The notes under the pieces: generated by a model
Seen by the model: the letters and a program-made list of their open reading frames with translations, nothing else
Told to the model about the DNA's origin: nothing
Databases searched by the model: none
Translations under genes and position numbers: made by a program
Shown: in pieces, positions 37,042 through 47,110 of the stretch
Position numbering within the stretch: position 1 is the first letter of the stretch
Layout of the letters: the number at the start of each line of letters is the position of its first letter
Assembly (NCBI RefSeq): GCF_005502935.1
Contig: NZ_SCMP01000003.1
Location: forward strand, 248,001-312,000
Source: Pseudomonas sp. 2FG
GTDB lineage: Bacteria; Pseudomonadota; Gammaproteobacteria; Pseudomonadales; Pseudomonadaceae
Direction of reading: 5' to 3'
DNA length: 64,000 bases

Positions 37042-37650
37042 TTAGCTGCTCTCTGGCTGGAAGCGAACGATAAAACCCTTGAGCTTCTGTTGGCGCGTCA
37101 ACTGATCACGCAAGCGATCGGCCTCGGCGCGCTCAATCAGCGGGCCGACAAATACCCGGTTCATCCCGTCAACACTGCGGATATAGGCGTTGTAGCCTTG
37201 GCTACGCAGGGTCTTCTGCAGGCTCTCCGCACTGGCACGGTTAGACAGGCTGGCCAACTGGATCGACCAACTGACCGGCAGACTGTTCGCATCCAGACGA
37301 CTCGGCGCCGGAATAGGCGCAAGAGTAGGAGTCGGCGCCACTGGTGCACTGGCTTGAACCGGCGGCTGGCTCGGCGCTACTGGCAGTGCTGGCGGCGCCT
37401 GCGGCGGCGCGCTTGCGACGGGATCGACCGGCACCGGCTCTTCCGGCAACAACTGCGGCTCCGGCACCGCGACCGGCTCGACTACCACCTGCGGCATAGC
37501 CGGTGCTTGCGGCATGGCTGGCGCCTCGACCACCACGCGGCGTAACTCGTCCTCGCGGGACAGCAGCATCGGCAGAAAAATTACCGCCAACGCGACCAGC
37601 ACCAGGGCGCCGACTATCCGTTGCTTGAGTCCTTTATCCAGCAAAGCCAT
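37042..37650 (-). CDS. SPOR-domain protein (DedD-like)
   Basis: 202 residues. One membrane anchor near 11-30 (IVGALVLVALAVIFLPML), then a Pro/Ala/Val-rich periplasmic linker (about 40-120), and a C-terminal SPOR domain (WSIQLASLSNRASAESLQ onward). SPOR domains bind denuded septal peptidoglycan, so a cell-division role is likely. The start overlaps the folC end by 17 bases. Confidence 0.92.
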   Translation of the reverse strand: MALLDKGLKQRIVGALVLVALAVIFLPMLLSREDELRRVVVEAPAMPQAPAMPQVVVEPVAVPEPQLLPEEPVPVDPVASAPPQAPPALPVAPSQPPVQASAPVAPTPTLAPIPAPSRLDANSLPVSWSIQLASLSNRASAESLQKTLRSQGYNAYIRSVDGMNRVFVGPLIERAEADRLRDQLTRQQKLKGFIVRFQPESS

Positions 37651-38941
37651 CCCCTACTTCCCCCTTGGCATGGCGGGCCAGCCAGTCCAGGGCCTCGGCC
37701 ACGCAATAAAAAGATCCGAACAGCAGAACTTCATCATCCGCCGAAGCCCGAGCACATTGCCCTTCCAGCGCCGCCGCCACATCGGCGTAAGCCGTGACCG
37801 TCGCGCCTTGGTTGAGCAAGGCCGCTTCCAGTTCGGCGGCCGGACGCGTGCGCGCAGTCGGCAGCGGCGCTACCGCCCAACCTTGCACCTCATCCAGCAG
37901 CGGAGCCAAAACCCCCGGTAGATCCTTATCGGCCAGCAAGCCAAAGACTGCCAGACGCTTACCCGCCACGGGTCGGCTCGCTAGACGCTGCGCAAGATAT
38001 TCAGCGGCATGGGGATTATGCCCAACATCCAGCAGCAGCGTGAGTGACTTACCCTGCCAGTTCAGCGTTCGCCGATCTAAACGGCCGGTCACCCGCGTGC
38101 GCAGCAGCGCAGCGGCAATCCGCTCAGACTGCCAGGGCAGACCAAGCAAGGCATAAGCCTGCAGCGCCAAGGCCGCATTCTCCATGGGCAGATCGAGCAA
38201 CGGCAGGTCATGCAACTCAAGCACTGTACCGGCCAGCGTCAGACCACGCCAATGCCAAGCCTGCTCGGCAACGGCCAAGTCGTAATCACGCCCGCGCAAG
38301 AAGAACGGACAGCCCAACGCTGCCACTTGTTCCAGCAACGGCCGCGGCGGCTCAAGATCACCACACAAAGCCGGCACCCCAGCGCGGAAAATACCGGCCT
38401 TCTCGGCAGCCACCGACTCACGGCTATCGCCCAGCCAATCGGCATGATCCAGACCGATACTGGTGACCAGGGCAAGATCGGCGTCGATCAGATTGACTGC
38501 ATCGAGCCGCCCACCCAGGCCCACTTCCAGCACCGCCGCGTCCAGACCGCTACGCTCGAACAGCCAGAAGGCTGCCAAGGTGCCCATTTCGAAATAGGTC
38601 AGGGAGATCTCGCCGCGCGCGGCCTCAACGGCGGCAAAGGCTTCGCACAGCTCCGCATCCGAGGCATCGACACCCGCAATCTGCACGCGTTCGTTGTAAC
38701 GCAGGAGATGTGGCGAGCTGTAGACCCCGACTTTCAGACCCTGCTCTTGCAGCAGCGCGGCCAAAAAAGCGCAGGTGGAGCCTTTACCATTGGTGCCGGT
38801 AACCGTGACGACCTTGGCCGCCGGCTTACCCAGGCCAAGCCGGCGCGCCACTTCACGCGAGCGCTCCAGCCCCATATCGATCGCCGAGGGGTGCAGCTGC
38901 TCTAGATAAGCGAGCCAGTCGGCCAGGGTACGGTCAGTCAT
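37634..38941 (-). CDS. folC: Bifunctional dihydrofolate / folylpolyglutamate synthase
   Basis: 435 residues. The Mur-ligase-type P-loop [13 protein letters not shown] is near 45-57, and the second domain includes [15 protein letters not shown]. It makes dihydrofolate from dihydropteroate and adds glutamates. The start overlaps the accD stop by 4 bases (ATGA) and the end runs into the SPOR gene. Confidence 0.96.
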   Translation of the reverse strand: MTDRTLADWLAYLEQLHPSAIDMGLERSREVARRLGLGKPAAKVVTVTGTNGKGSTCAFLAALLQEQGLKVGVYSSPHLLRYNERVQIAGVDASDAELCEAFAAVEAARGEISLTYFEMGTLAAFWLFERSGLDAAVLEVGLGGRLDAVNLIDADLALVTSIGLDHADWLGDSRESVAAEKAGIFRAGVPALCGDLEPPRPLLEQVAALGCPFFLRGRDYDLAVAEQAWHWRGLTLAGTVLELHDLPLLDLPMENAALALQAYALLGLPWQSERIAAALLRTRVTGRLDRRTLNWQGKSLTLLLDVGHNPHAAEYLAQRLASRPVAGKRLAVFGLLADKDLPGVLAPLLDEVQGWAVAPLPTARTRPAAELEAALLNQGATVTAYADVAAALEGQCARASADDEVLLFGSFYCVAEALDWLARHAKGEVGDGFAG

Positions 38942-39810
38942 GCCGGAACAGGTGACGGCAAACGCATCAGCTGCGCCAACAACCTAGCCAGGCGCGGGCG
39001 TAGCTCTTCGCGGTGAATGATCATGTCGATCGCACCATGCTCCAGCAGGAACTCGCTACGCTGGAAGCCTTCCGGCAGCTTCTCACGCACGGTCTGCTCG
39101 ATCACTCGCGGGCCGGCGAAACCGATCAGCGCGCGCGGCTCAGCGACAATCACGTCGCCGAGCATAGCCAGACTGGCCGATACACCGCCGTACACCGGAT
39201 CGGTCAGCACGGAGATGAACGGCACACCCTCTTCACGCAGACGCGCCAATACCGCGGAAGTCTTGGCCATCTGCATCAGCGAGATCAGCGCTTCCTGCAT
39301 CCGTGCACCGCCGGAAGCCGCAAAACAGACCAGCGGGCAACGCTGCTCCAACGCCACGTTGGCGGCGCGAACAAAGCGCTCACCGACAATGGCGCCCATC
39401 GAGCCGCCCATAAAGGAGAACTCAAAGGCGCAGGCCACCACGGGCATTTTCTCGAGGGTGCCGCGCATGGCGATCAGCGCATCCTTCTCGCCCGTCTGCT
39501 TCTGCGCGGCGGTCAGGCGATCCTTGTACTTCTTGCTGTCGCGGAATTTCAGACGGTCAACCGGCTCCAGCTCGGCACCGATTTCTTCGCGCCCTTCCGT
39601 ATCGAGGAAGATATCCAGCCGGGCACGCGCATCGATACGCATGTGGTGGTGGCATTTGGGGCAGACATCCAGGGTCTTTTCCAACTCGGGGCGATACAGC
39701 ACCGCCTCGCAAGACGGACATTTATGCCAGAGGCCCTCGGGTACCGAGCTTTTCTTCACCTCGGAACGCATGATCGAGGGGATCAGCTTGTCTACCAGCC
39801 AGTTACTCAT
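38938..39810 (-). CDS. accD: Acetyl-CoA carboxylase carboxyltransferase subunit beta
   Basis: 290 residues from the ATG at 39810, GGAG upstream. The zinc ribbon has CPSC near 32-35 and CPKC near 51-54, followed by the crotonase-like carboxyltransferase domain with [20 protein letters not shown]. It joins AccA to transfer the carboxyl group in fatty acid synthesis. First gene of accD-folC-SPOR, after a 457-base gap. Confidence 0.97.
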   Translation of the reverse strand: MSNWLVDKLIPSIMRSEVKKSSVPEGLWHKCPSCEAVLYRPELEKTLDVCPKCHHHMRIDARARLDIFLDTEGREEIGAELEPVDRLKFRDSKKYKDRLTAAQKQTGEKDALIAMRGTLEKMPVVACAFEFSFMGGSMGAIVGERFVRAANVALEQRCPLVCFAASGGARMQEALISLMQMAKTSAVLARLREEGVPFISVLTDPVYGGVSASLAMLGDVIVAEPRALIGFAGPRVIEQTVREKLPEGFQRSEFLLEHGAIDMIIHREELRPRLARLLAQLMRLPSPVPA

Positions 39811-40267
39811 GCACTTATTCTCCAAAGCTGTTGGCCCGGACGCGCTAACGAGCGATTGCCGCGCACATGTCCTTGAGCAAATTCACGATTGCAGTCTTAG
39901 TCAGGGTCGACTCTGCGCATTCAGCAAATCGCTTGAGCAACGCAAAGCCTACCACCACACCGTCGACTATCCGGGCGACAATTCCACTAGAAACGTCTAG
40001 CCCTCTGTCACTGGCCCGACTCTCGGCATGGCTGAACCAGCCACGCCCTTTTGTTCTTCGTCATAGCGTTAACCGCGCGACATCATGCGAAGTTCGGTAC
40101 GGCCCCAAGACCCTCCTGCAACTCCAGGCTAATGGACGGCCAAGAATCTTCGCCCGTCACATAGAGAATCCAGCTTCAATCCGCCAGCAGCGCCCACAGC
40201 GAGCAACTATGGGTAATTCAGCACCCGCTCGCGCCGCCCCCAAGACCATGCCTGCATGCCGTCGAAG
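39811..40267. other. 457-base intergenic gap upstream of accD
   Basis: No protein-like frame, tRNA or clear terminator. The 9-mer CTTGAGCAA occurs twice, exactly 60 bases apart (39872 and 39932). The accD promoter must be here, but I could not fix its boxes. Plus-strand frames across it read like shadow sequence. Confidence 0.5.
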
Positions 40268-40888
40268 TCAGGCACAACCGACTTCGCGGATGAAGGCACG
40301 AATCTTTTCCGCATCCTTGATGCCCTTGCTCGCCTCCACGCCACCGCTGACATCTACCGCATAGGGACGCACTTGCCGGATCGCGGCGCGGACATTCTCC
40401 GCACAGAGCCCACCCGCCAGGATAATCGGCTTGGACAAATCATGTGGCACCAGCGACCAATCAAAGGCCGCACCGGTGCCGCCCGGCACCCCAGCTACGT
40501 AAGTGTCCAGCAGGATACCGGAAGCTTGGGAATATTGAGCCGCTTGCGCCGCTATGTCATCACCAGGTTTGACCCGCAGCGCCTTGATATAGGGGCGATG
40601 GTAACCGGCGCAGTCGGCCGCTGTTTCGTCACCGTGGAACTGCAACAGATCCAGCGGCACAGCATCGAGAATCTCGTTCAGCTCACAGCGGCTGGCATTC
40701 ACAAAGAGCCCAACCGTGGTCACGAACGGTGGCAAGGCCGCGATAATCGCCCGCGCCTGCTGAACACTGACCGCCCGCGGGCTTTTGGCGTAAAACACCA
40801 GGCCAATGGCATCCGCACCGGCTTCGGCGGCGACAAGCGCATCCTCGATTCGAGTAATGCCACAAATTTTGCTGCGAACGGCTGACAA
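40268..40888 (-). CDS. trpF: Phosphoribosylanthranilate isomerase
   Basis: 206 residues, a single TIM barrel. The start [19 protein letters not shown] carries the catalytic Cys in KICGI; the C-terminal [16 protein letters not shown] and [10 protein letters not shown] bind phosphate. It catalyses the third step in tryptophan synthesis after chorismate. It lies 47 bases after truA, without other trp genes. Confidence 0.97.
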   Translation of the reverse strand: MSAVRSKICGITRIEDALVAAEAGADAIGLVFYAKSPRAVSVQQARAIIAALPPFVTTVGLFVNASRCELNEILDAVPLDLLQFHGDETAADCAGYHRPYIKALRVKPGDDIAAQAAQYSQASGILLDTYVAGVPGGTGAAFDWSLVPHDLSKPIILAGGLCAENVRAAIRQVRPYAVDVSGGVEASKGIKDAEKIRAFIREVGCA

Positions 40889-40935
40889 GATGCGACACCT
40901 TCATGGAAAGACTATGAATGGTAGCAAATGCCTTT

Positions 40936-41799
40936 TTAGGCGTCAGCCGCGAGTTCCGGCAAGCCCGAAAGGAAATGCGGCCCGATGTAACGCGCTGGCA
41001 AGACAAACTCAGGCGGGTACTCGACCTGCACCAGATAGAGCCCAAAAGGATGCGCGGTAACGCCACCGGAACGCCGTATGCGAGCCTCCAGCACCTCCTT
41101 CGCCCACTCGACCGGCCGCTCGCCAGCACCAATGGTCATCAGCACCCCGGCGATATTACGCACCATGTGATGAAGAAAAGCGTTAGCCCGGACATCCAAC
41201 ACGATCATCTTGCCGTGCTGGGTAACGCGCAGGTGGTGCATCTTCTTGATCGGCGATTTCGCCTGACACTGCCCGGCCCGAAATGCACTGAAATCATGGG
41301 TACCCACCAACGCCTGCGCCGCTTCACGCATGCGCTCGACATCCAGCGGGCGGTGATTCCAGGTGATCTCCTCGGCCAGATGCGCCGGGCGAATCTGGTC
41401 GTTGTAGATCACATAGCGATAACGCCGGGCGACAGCCTTGAAGCGCGCATGGAAGTGCGCCGGCATCACTTGCGCCCAGGTCACGCTGATATCCGGCGGC
41501 AGGTTGATATTGGCGCCCATCACCCAGGCTTTAAGCGAGCGCTCGGCCTGCGTATCAAAGTGCACGACCTGACCACAGGCATGCACACCGGCATCGGTGC
41601 GCCCTGCACACATCAACGAAACCGGGGAGTCAGCCACCCTGGACAGTGCAGTTTCAAGCACTTCCTGAACCGTCGGCACACCCGAGGCCTGGCGCTGCCA
41701 GCCACGATAGCGTGAGCCTTTATATTCGACGCCAAGGGCAATTCTGGAAAAGCCAACGGCAGCCATTTCGGCTGCCGCTGTCGGTATTGCTTCAGTCAT
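40936..41799 (-). CDS. truA: tRNA pseudouridine(38-40) synthase
   Basis: 287 residues. The catalytic Asp is in CAGRTDAGVHACGQVV, and VRNIAGVLMTIGAG near the C-terminus is typical. Met12 is an alternative start, as the first 11 residues look like a variable leader. It begins 3 bases after fimV stops, so translation is probably linked. Confidence 0.96.
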   Translation of the reverse strand: MTEAIPTAAAEMAAVGFSRIALGVEYKGSRYRGWQRQASGVPTVQEVLETALSRVADSPVSLMCAGRTDAGVHACGQVVHFDTQAERSLKAWVMGANINLPPDISVTWAQVMPAHFHARFKAVARRYRYVIYNDQIRPAHLAEEITWNHRPLDVERMREAAQALVGTHDFSAFRAGQCQAKSPIKKMHHLRVTQHGKMIVLDVRANAFLHHMVRNIAGVLMTIGAGERPVEWAKEVLEARIRRSGGVTAHPFGLYLVQVEYPPEFVLPARYIGPHFLSGLPELAADA

Positions 41800-41802
41800 G
41801 GA

Positions 41803-44661
41803 TCAGACGATACGAGCGATCAATTCGCGCGCTTCCTGTTGTTGGCCATCGCTACCTTCGGTAATCACTTCATCGAGAATGTCGCGAGCGCCTTCGGTGT
41901 CACCCATATCGATGTAGGCCCGCGCCAAATCCAGCTTAGTCGCCGTCTCGTCAGTACCGGAGAGGAAGTCGAAATCGTCGTCGGCATCCAGGCTAGTCGA
42001 TTGCGGTGCGCTGGTAGCCGGAGCGATGAGCTCATCAAACCCAGCAGGCTGATCCAAGCTTTCGCTCAACTGATCCAGCTCGGCGGTGACTTCATCAAGC
42101 TGCGCCGCAAAGCTATCCGCAGCAGATGTAGTCGGGGCCTCTTCAGCCAGGGACAGGTCGAAATCCGCCGCCAGTTCCAGATCAGCACCCAAGCTTTCTT
42201 CTGACAGATCCAAACTCAGATCGGCAAACTCATTCATGGTCGGAGCGGCGCTCAACTCGTCATCCAGACTCAGCAGGAAATCATCTTCCTCCGAAACAGT
42301 AGCTTTGCTGTCCCCGTCCAGATCCAGGCTGAAATCGGCCAGATCATCAGTCAACGCCAAGCTGTCGGCAGCGGTTTCGCTATCCAAGCTCAGATCGAAG
42401 TCCAGGCCACCTGCCGCAGGTACGGCCGATAGGCTTGGCGAGGCCAGATCCAAATCGCTATCCAGGCTCAGCTCAGCAAAATCACTCAAAGAGTCATTGC
42501 GGCCAGAGGCAGGCAGATCACAATCAAGCTCGGCCTCAAGTTCGTCCAAGCTCAAATCGAAAGCATCGTCCTGATCTACAGCATGGGCGACTGGCTCATC
42601 CAGTGTCAGATCGTCGAGGCTAAAGCTATCCAGCTCATCGGCAGCCGCCGCACCAGCCAAACCGGCTACAGCCAAAGCAGCCATGGCCGGATACTTGGAC
42701 TTCAGCTGTTCGGTCTCAACGCTAGCTCCGCCGATTTCGCGCAACTCACTTTCCTGACGGGCAAAACCTTCGCGATCGCCCAGTTCGGCCTGCACCTCCA
42801 TCAGTTTCAGGCGCAGGTCGCTGCGGTGCGGCTCATCGTTGATGGCGTCCTGCAGCAATTCGGCAGCTTGAGTAAAGCGGCCATAGGCAATGTAAATATC
42901 GGCCTCACCGAGCACATCACCAGTTTGTGCGGTAACGCGATCCTCTGAGGCCGGCGCCACCGCCTCGGTGACAGCATCGCTATCCAGACCATCAAAACTG
43001 CTGTCCGGCAACTCCAGATCGGTATCAAAGGGGCTTTCTTCGTCTCCGGCAGCCAGGTTGCTCTGCAGTTCGGCCTCTTTCAGGGCATTGCGCCGCGACA
43101 GCACCATCAAACCAACCAGCAGCGCCAGCAACGCCCCGCCACCAGCCAAACCCAGCAACATGGGATTAGCCATCAGCGTGTCGACGAGGCTGGTTGAGGG
43201 TACCTCTTCTGCCGCCGGGGTGGGGGTCGGAGCGCTCTGGATGGTTTGAGCCGGCACTTCGGCAGCAGGGGCGGCTGGTTGCGCGGCTGGAGCCTCAGTG
43301 GCTGGCGGTTGAGCAACGGCCACAGGCGCGACTTCGGGTTTAGCGGCCGGCTCCTCGCTGGAGTTATAGTCTGGAGCCGCGGCTGGCTGTGCGGTCGGGG
43401 CCGGCACTGCCGACTCCGCTACAGGAGTCGGTTGCGCCGGCGCGGCAACGACTGGCGCGGCCGGCACAGCAGCAACCTCGGTACTGGGCTGCTTGGCCTG
43501 TGTAGCCAAATCAGCCTGCAGTTTGGCGAGCTGGCTGTCTTTCAGTTGAATCAGGCGTTGCAGCTTGTCCAATTGGCTCTGCAGATCGCCCATGCGACCC
43601 TTCAACTCGTCATTCTCACGACGGCTGGAGTCAAGGCTTTCTTTGGTGACAGCCAGCTTGTCATTCAGCGCCTTGCTATCACCGCTCGCGCCTTTATCGC
43701 TGCCGGCCGTGGCCTTTCCCGCTTCGGCAGAAACCAGTTTCAGGCTGTCTTTGCTTTCGGCTTGCGCTGGAGCGGCGCCCGCTGCGCTGCGCTTGGTCGC
43801 ATCCAACTGACGCGTACCGGCAGCGGCCAAGCTGCGACCTTCGCGCCAGGCGGCGTTTTGCTCGGAGACCTGGGCAATCGCCTCACTCTGCGAACGACTC
43901 TTGATCTGTTGTTCGTCGGGCAGACGGAGCACCTGACCGCTTTTCAAGCGGTTGATATTACCGTCAACGAAGGCATTCGGATTGAGGTCCTGAATAGCCA
44001 GCATGGCTTGGTGCGCCGAACCACTGGCACGCACACGCTGGGCGATGTCCCACAAGGTGTCACTGGAGGTGGTCTTGTATTCATTACCTTCCAGCTTGCT
44101 GGTTGCGACAGGGGCTGGCGGTGCAACTGGGGCCGCAGGACGACTAATCGGTGCAGTGGCTACCGGTGCCGCAGGCCGCGGAGCAGGAGCTGCCAGCGAA
44201 CGTGGCGCCGGAGCGGCAACCGGAAGCTGAGGGGCAGCGGCTGCCGCGGTTTGCGGGGAATACAGCGGTGGGTCGAGCAGCAGGGTGTACTCACGCAGCA
44301 CGCGACCACTTGGCCAGAGCACTTCAACCAGGAAATTCAGGTAGGGCTCGCGCACCGGCTTGCTCGAGGTCACGCGAATGACACTCTTGCCATTGGGCTT
44401 GAGCACCGGAGTGAACTTGAGGTCGGTGAGGAAATACTGGCGATCAACGCCGGCTTTGTTGAACTCTTCAGGAGACGCCAGATTCGGAATCACCTCGTTA
44501 GAGGCCAGATCGCGCACCTCCACCAATTCGATTTCGGCCACCAACGGCTGATTCAGCGCAGACTTCAGGGTCACTTCCCCGAGCCCTAGCGCCTGTGCCA
44601 CACCGGAGGTCAGCGCCGAAGCAGCCGCGATTGCCAGCACCAGTTTGCGAACCCGAGCCAT
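41803..44661 (-). CDS. fimV: FimV, polar hub protein with LysM domain
   Basis: 952 residues. A signal peptide (about 1-24, ending VAQA) leads to the FimV N-terminal domain (GLGEVTLKSALNQPLVAEIE), then a Pro/Ala linker, a LysM domain near 194-248, a coiled coil near 335-395, a membrane segment near 505-525 (GLAGGGALLALLVGLMVLS), an Asp/Leu/Ser-rich cytosolic region with repeated DLSLD-type motifs, and a C-terminal TPR-like FimV domain (LDLARAYIDMGDTEGARDIL). In Pseudomonas FimV is needed for twitching and polar assembly; the LysM part contacts peptidoglycan. Confidence 0.96.
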   Translation of the reverse strand: MARVRKLVLAIAAASALTSGVAQALGLGEVTLKSALNQPLVAEIELVEVRDLASNEVIPNLASPEEFNKAGVDRQYFLTDLKFTPVLKPNGKSVIRVTSSKPVREPYLNFLVEVLWPSGRVLREYTLLLDPPLYSPQTAAAAAPQLPVAAPAPRSLAAPAPRPAAPVATAPISRPAAPVAPPAPVATSKLEGNEYKTTSSDTLWDIAQRVRASGSAHQAMLAIQDLNPNAFVDGNINRLKSGQVLRLPDEQQIKSRSQSEAIAQVSEQNAAWREGRSLAAAGTRQLDATKRSAAGAAPAQAESKDSLKLVSAEAGKATAGSDKGASGDSKALNDKLAVTKESLDSSRRENDELKGRMGDLQSQLDKLQRLIQLKDSQLAKLQADLATQAKQPSTEVAAVPAAPVVAAPAQPTPVAESAVPAPTAQPAAAPDYNSSEEPAAKPEVAPVAVAQPPATEAPAAQPAAPAAEVPAQTIQSAPTPTPAAEEVPSTSLVDTLMANPMLLGLAGGGALLALLVGLMVLSRRNALKEAELQSNLAAGDEESPFDTDLELPDSSFDGLDSDAVTEAVAPASEDRVTAQTGDVLGEADIYIAYGRFTQAAELLQDAINDEPHRSDLRLKLMEVQAELGDREGFARQESELREIGGASVETEQLKSKYPAMAALAVAGLAGAAAADELDSFSLDDLTLDEPVAHAVDQDDAFDLSLDELEAELDCDLPASGRNDSLSDFAELSLDSDLDLASPSLSAVPAAGGLDFDLSLDSETAADSLALTDDLADFSLDLDGDSKATVSEEDDFLLSLDDELSAAPTMNEFADLSLDLSEESLGADLELAADFDLSLAEEAPTTSAADSFAAQLDEVTAELDQLSESLDQPAGFDELIAPATSAPQSTSLDADDDFDFLSGTDETATKLDLARAYIDMGDTEGARDILDEVITEGSDGQQQEARELIARIV

Positions 44662-44825
44662 AGCGTTATCCCTTGTTTTATCTTTTTACTCGACGGGCGA
44701 GAGGGTCTTATAGTTGCTGCCTGTTCCGCCTTGCAGCGGTTCCCCACCAGCAAACAGCTCAGCCCCCTGTATCACCAAGATAGGCCAAGCTCGAATGATT
44801 CTTCAAATTTCCAGGTAAGTATCTT

Positions 44826-45836
44826 TTACAGATAGTGTTTTATCAACAACTCACCTATTTGCACAGCGTTCAGAGCCGCGCCTTTGCGTACATTATCAGA
44901 CGCAATCCACAAATTGAGTTCGCTCGGATCATCCAGTCCGTTACGCACTCGCCCCACGTATACAACATCCTGACCCACCGCATCACCCACCGCCGTCGGA
45001 TAGTCACCCAGCTCTACCCGCTCGATGCTCGGCGCGCTGTCCAGAGCCGCACAGACTGCCGCTAGATCGACCGCGTTTGCCGACTGTAGCGACAGGCTCA
45101 GGCTATCGCCAAAAAACACCGGAGCCTGCACGCAAGTCGTTGCCACTTTCAACGCCGGAGCGGCGAGAACCTGCTTCAGCTCATCGGCCAGACGCTTCTC
45201 CACAAGCGTATGCCCAGCGTCATCTGCCGGCCCGACCTGACCCAGTAGATTGAACGCGATCTGCCGATCAAAAAACCGTGGCTCGAGCGGGCGCACATTG
45301 AGTAGTTCGGCCGTTTGCCGCGCCAGTTCGACCACAGCTTCGCGCCCCTGACTGGAGACTGCCAGGCAGGCCGTGACGCTCACACGTTGCAGCGTCAGCA
45401 GAGCGCGCAACGGCGCCAGCACCACGGCCAAAGCGGCTACCGAGGCACTCGGACTAGTCAACTGATAAGGTGCGGACAGCGACTCGAGCAGCTCTGCATT
45501 AGCCTCGGGCACTATTCGCGGGGCCTGCTCCGCCGGCAAAGCACCGGACAAGTCGATCAGCGCGCAACCGGCCGCATGCACACGCGGCGCATAGGTACGG
45601 GTCACCTGCTCGCCAGCGGCAAAGAAGACCAGGCGCACTTTGCTGAAGTCGAACTCATCGACTTCCCGCACCCGCAGGTTTTTGCCGCGAAACGGCACGG
45701 ACTGACCGGCCGACTCGATACTGGCCAGCAAATGCAAGGTAGCCACGGGGAACGCGCGCTCTTCGAGAAGCTGGACGAGGGTTTCACCGACGGTGCCGGT
45801 GGCGCCAATCACGGCGATATCGAAGGGCTGGCTCAT
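44826..45836 (-). CDS. Asd-like (USG-1) protein lacking the catalytic cysteine
   Basis: 336 residues with the whole aspartate-semialdehyde dehydrogenase fold: NADP motif AVIGATGTVGETLV near 8-21 and a normal length. But where active enzymes have NPNCST, this reads TSPSAS with Ala131 in the Cys position, so it should not make the thioester intermediate. This matches the USG-1 group of Asd paralogues. It lies 95 bases downstream of the true asd and may be a regulatory or structural partner. A simple asd label would mislead. Confidence 0.88.
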   Translation of the reverse strand: MSQPFDIAVIGATGTVGETLVQLLEERAFPVATLHLLASIESAGQSVPFRGKNLRVREVDEFDFSKVRLVFFAAGEQVTRTYAPRVHAAGCALIDLSGALPAEQAPRIVPEANAELLESLSAPYQLTSPSASVAALAVVLAPLRALLTLQRVSVTACLAVSSQGREAVVELARQTAELLNVRPLEPRFFDRQIAFNLLGQVGPADDAGHTLVEKRLADELKQVLAAPALKVATTCVQAPVFFGDSLSLSLQSANAVDLAAVCAALDSAPSIERVELGDYPTAVGDAVGQDVVYVGRVRNGLDDPSELNLWIASDNVRKGAALNAVQIGELLIKHYL

Positions 45837-45899
45837 GGAACTACCTCAGGCGAAACGGGGAGCGGCACTTTAACCGCCACCCCGCGCCCAGGCAATCAA

Positions 45900-45921
45900 G
45901 CGCCGACGAGCCCGTCGGCGC
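45900..45921 (-). terminator. GC-rich hairpin between asd and its paralogue
   Basis: GCGCCGAC (45900-45907) pairs perfectly with GTCGGCGC (45914-45921), just after the asd stop. There is no T-tract, so it may protect the asd 3' end or attenuate read-through into the Asd-like gene. Confidence 0.5.
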
Positions 45922-45931
45922 CTGGTCTGAA

Positions 45932-47044
45932 TTAACGCTCGAGCAGAATACGCAGCATGCGCCGCAGCGGTTCGGCAGCGCCCCACAGCAGTTGGTCACC
46001 GACAGTGAAGGCGCCCAGATACTGCGACCCCATGTTGAGCTTACGCAGACGACCGACCGGTACGCTCAAGGTGCCCGTCACCGCAGTCGGCGTCAGCTCC
46101 TTGATGCTGACTTCGCGCTGGTTCGGTACCAGTTTCACCCAAGGGTTGTGCTGGCTGATCAGCCCTTCGATATCGCTCAGCGGCACGTCTTTGTTCAGCT
46201 TCAGGGTCAACGCCTGGCTGTGGCAGCGCATGGCGCCGATGCGCACACAGATGCCATCGACCGGAATCGGGCTCTTGAAGCGACCGAGGATCTTATTGGT
46301 CTCGGCCTGGCCCTTCCACTCTTCGCGGCTCTGGCCGTTCGGCAATTCCTTGTCGATCCAGGGAATCAGGCTGCCGGCCAGCGGCACACCGAAGTTCTCG
46401 GTCGGGAAGGCTTCGCTGCGCATGGCTTCGGCCACTTTGCGGTCGATGTCGAGGATCGCGCTAGCCGGGTTGGCCAGATCATCCGCCACCACCGCGTGGG
46501 TCGCGCCCATCTGCTTGATCAGTTCGCGCATGTTCTGCGCCCCTGCCCCGCTCGCAGCCTGATAGGTCATGGCGTTCATCCACTCGACCAGACCGGCCTC
46601 GAACAGGCCGCCCAAGGCCATCAGCATCAGGCTGACGGTGCAGTTGCCGCCGATGTAGTTCTTGGTGCCAGCGTCCAGCGACTGGTCGATCACCTTGCGG
46701 TTAACCGGGTCGAGCACGATGACCGAGTTGTCGTCCATCCGCAGCGACGAGGCCGCGTCGATCCAGTAGCCCTGCCAGCCCGCTTCGCGCAGCTTGGGGA
46801 ACACTTCACTGGTGTAGTCGCCGCCCTGGCAGGTGAGGATCACGTCGAGGCTTTTCAGCTCGTCGATGCTGTAAGCGTCCTTCAGCGGAGCAATCTCCTT
46901 GCCCACGGCCGGGCCTTGGCCGCCAACATTGGACGTGGTGAAGAACACCGGCTCGATCAGATCGAAATCCTGTTCTTCCAGCATCCGCTGCATGAGTACG
47001 GAACCGACCATACCGCGCCAACCGATCAGACCTACACGTTTCAT
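45932..47044 (-). CDS. asd: Aspartate-semialdehyde dehydrogenase
   Basis: 370 residues from the ATG at 47044. The NADP loop [17 protein letters not shown] is at the start and the catalytic Cys is in [10 protein letters not shown] near 135. The sequence belongs to the Gram-negative Asd type. It makes aspartate semialdehyde for Met, Thr, Lys and diaminopimelate. It lies 66 bases after leuB. The extra leader back to 47086 is not needed. Confidence 0.97.
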   Translation of the reverse strand: MKRVGLIGWRGMVGSVLMQRMLEEQDFDLIEPVFFTTSNVGGQGPAVGKEIAPLKDAYSIDELKSLDVILTCQGGDYTSEVFPKLREAGWQGYWIDAASSLRMDDNSVIVLDPVNRKVIDQSLDAGTKNYIGGNCTVSLMLMALGGLFEAGLVEWMNAMTYQAASGAGAQNMRELIKQMGATHAVVADDLANPASAILDIDRKVAEAMRSEAFPTENFGVPLAGSLIPWIDKELPNGQSREEWKGQAETNKILGRFKSPIPVDGICVRIGAMRCHSQALTLKLNKDVPLSDIEGLISQHNPWVKLVPNQREVSIKELTPTAVTGTLSVPVGRLRKLNMGSQYLGAFTVGDQLLWGAAEPLRRMLRILLER

Positions 47045-47110
47045 CGCAACTACACCTTCAATAAAAAGTGGGCCGCTGCCAGGCAACGGACCCGAGAGAT
47101 TACCTGCGCC

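Noticed and set aside
39867..40364. Plus-strand frame of 165 codons in the accD-trpF gap
   Set aside because: Arg/Ser/Pro/Thr-rich with no motif, runs into antisense of trpF, and no ribosome site.
42086..42574. Ser/Lys-rich repetitive frame opposite fimV
   Set aside because: It is the antisense of the acidic DLSLD repeats of FimV, not an independent gene.
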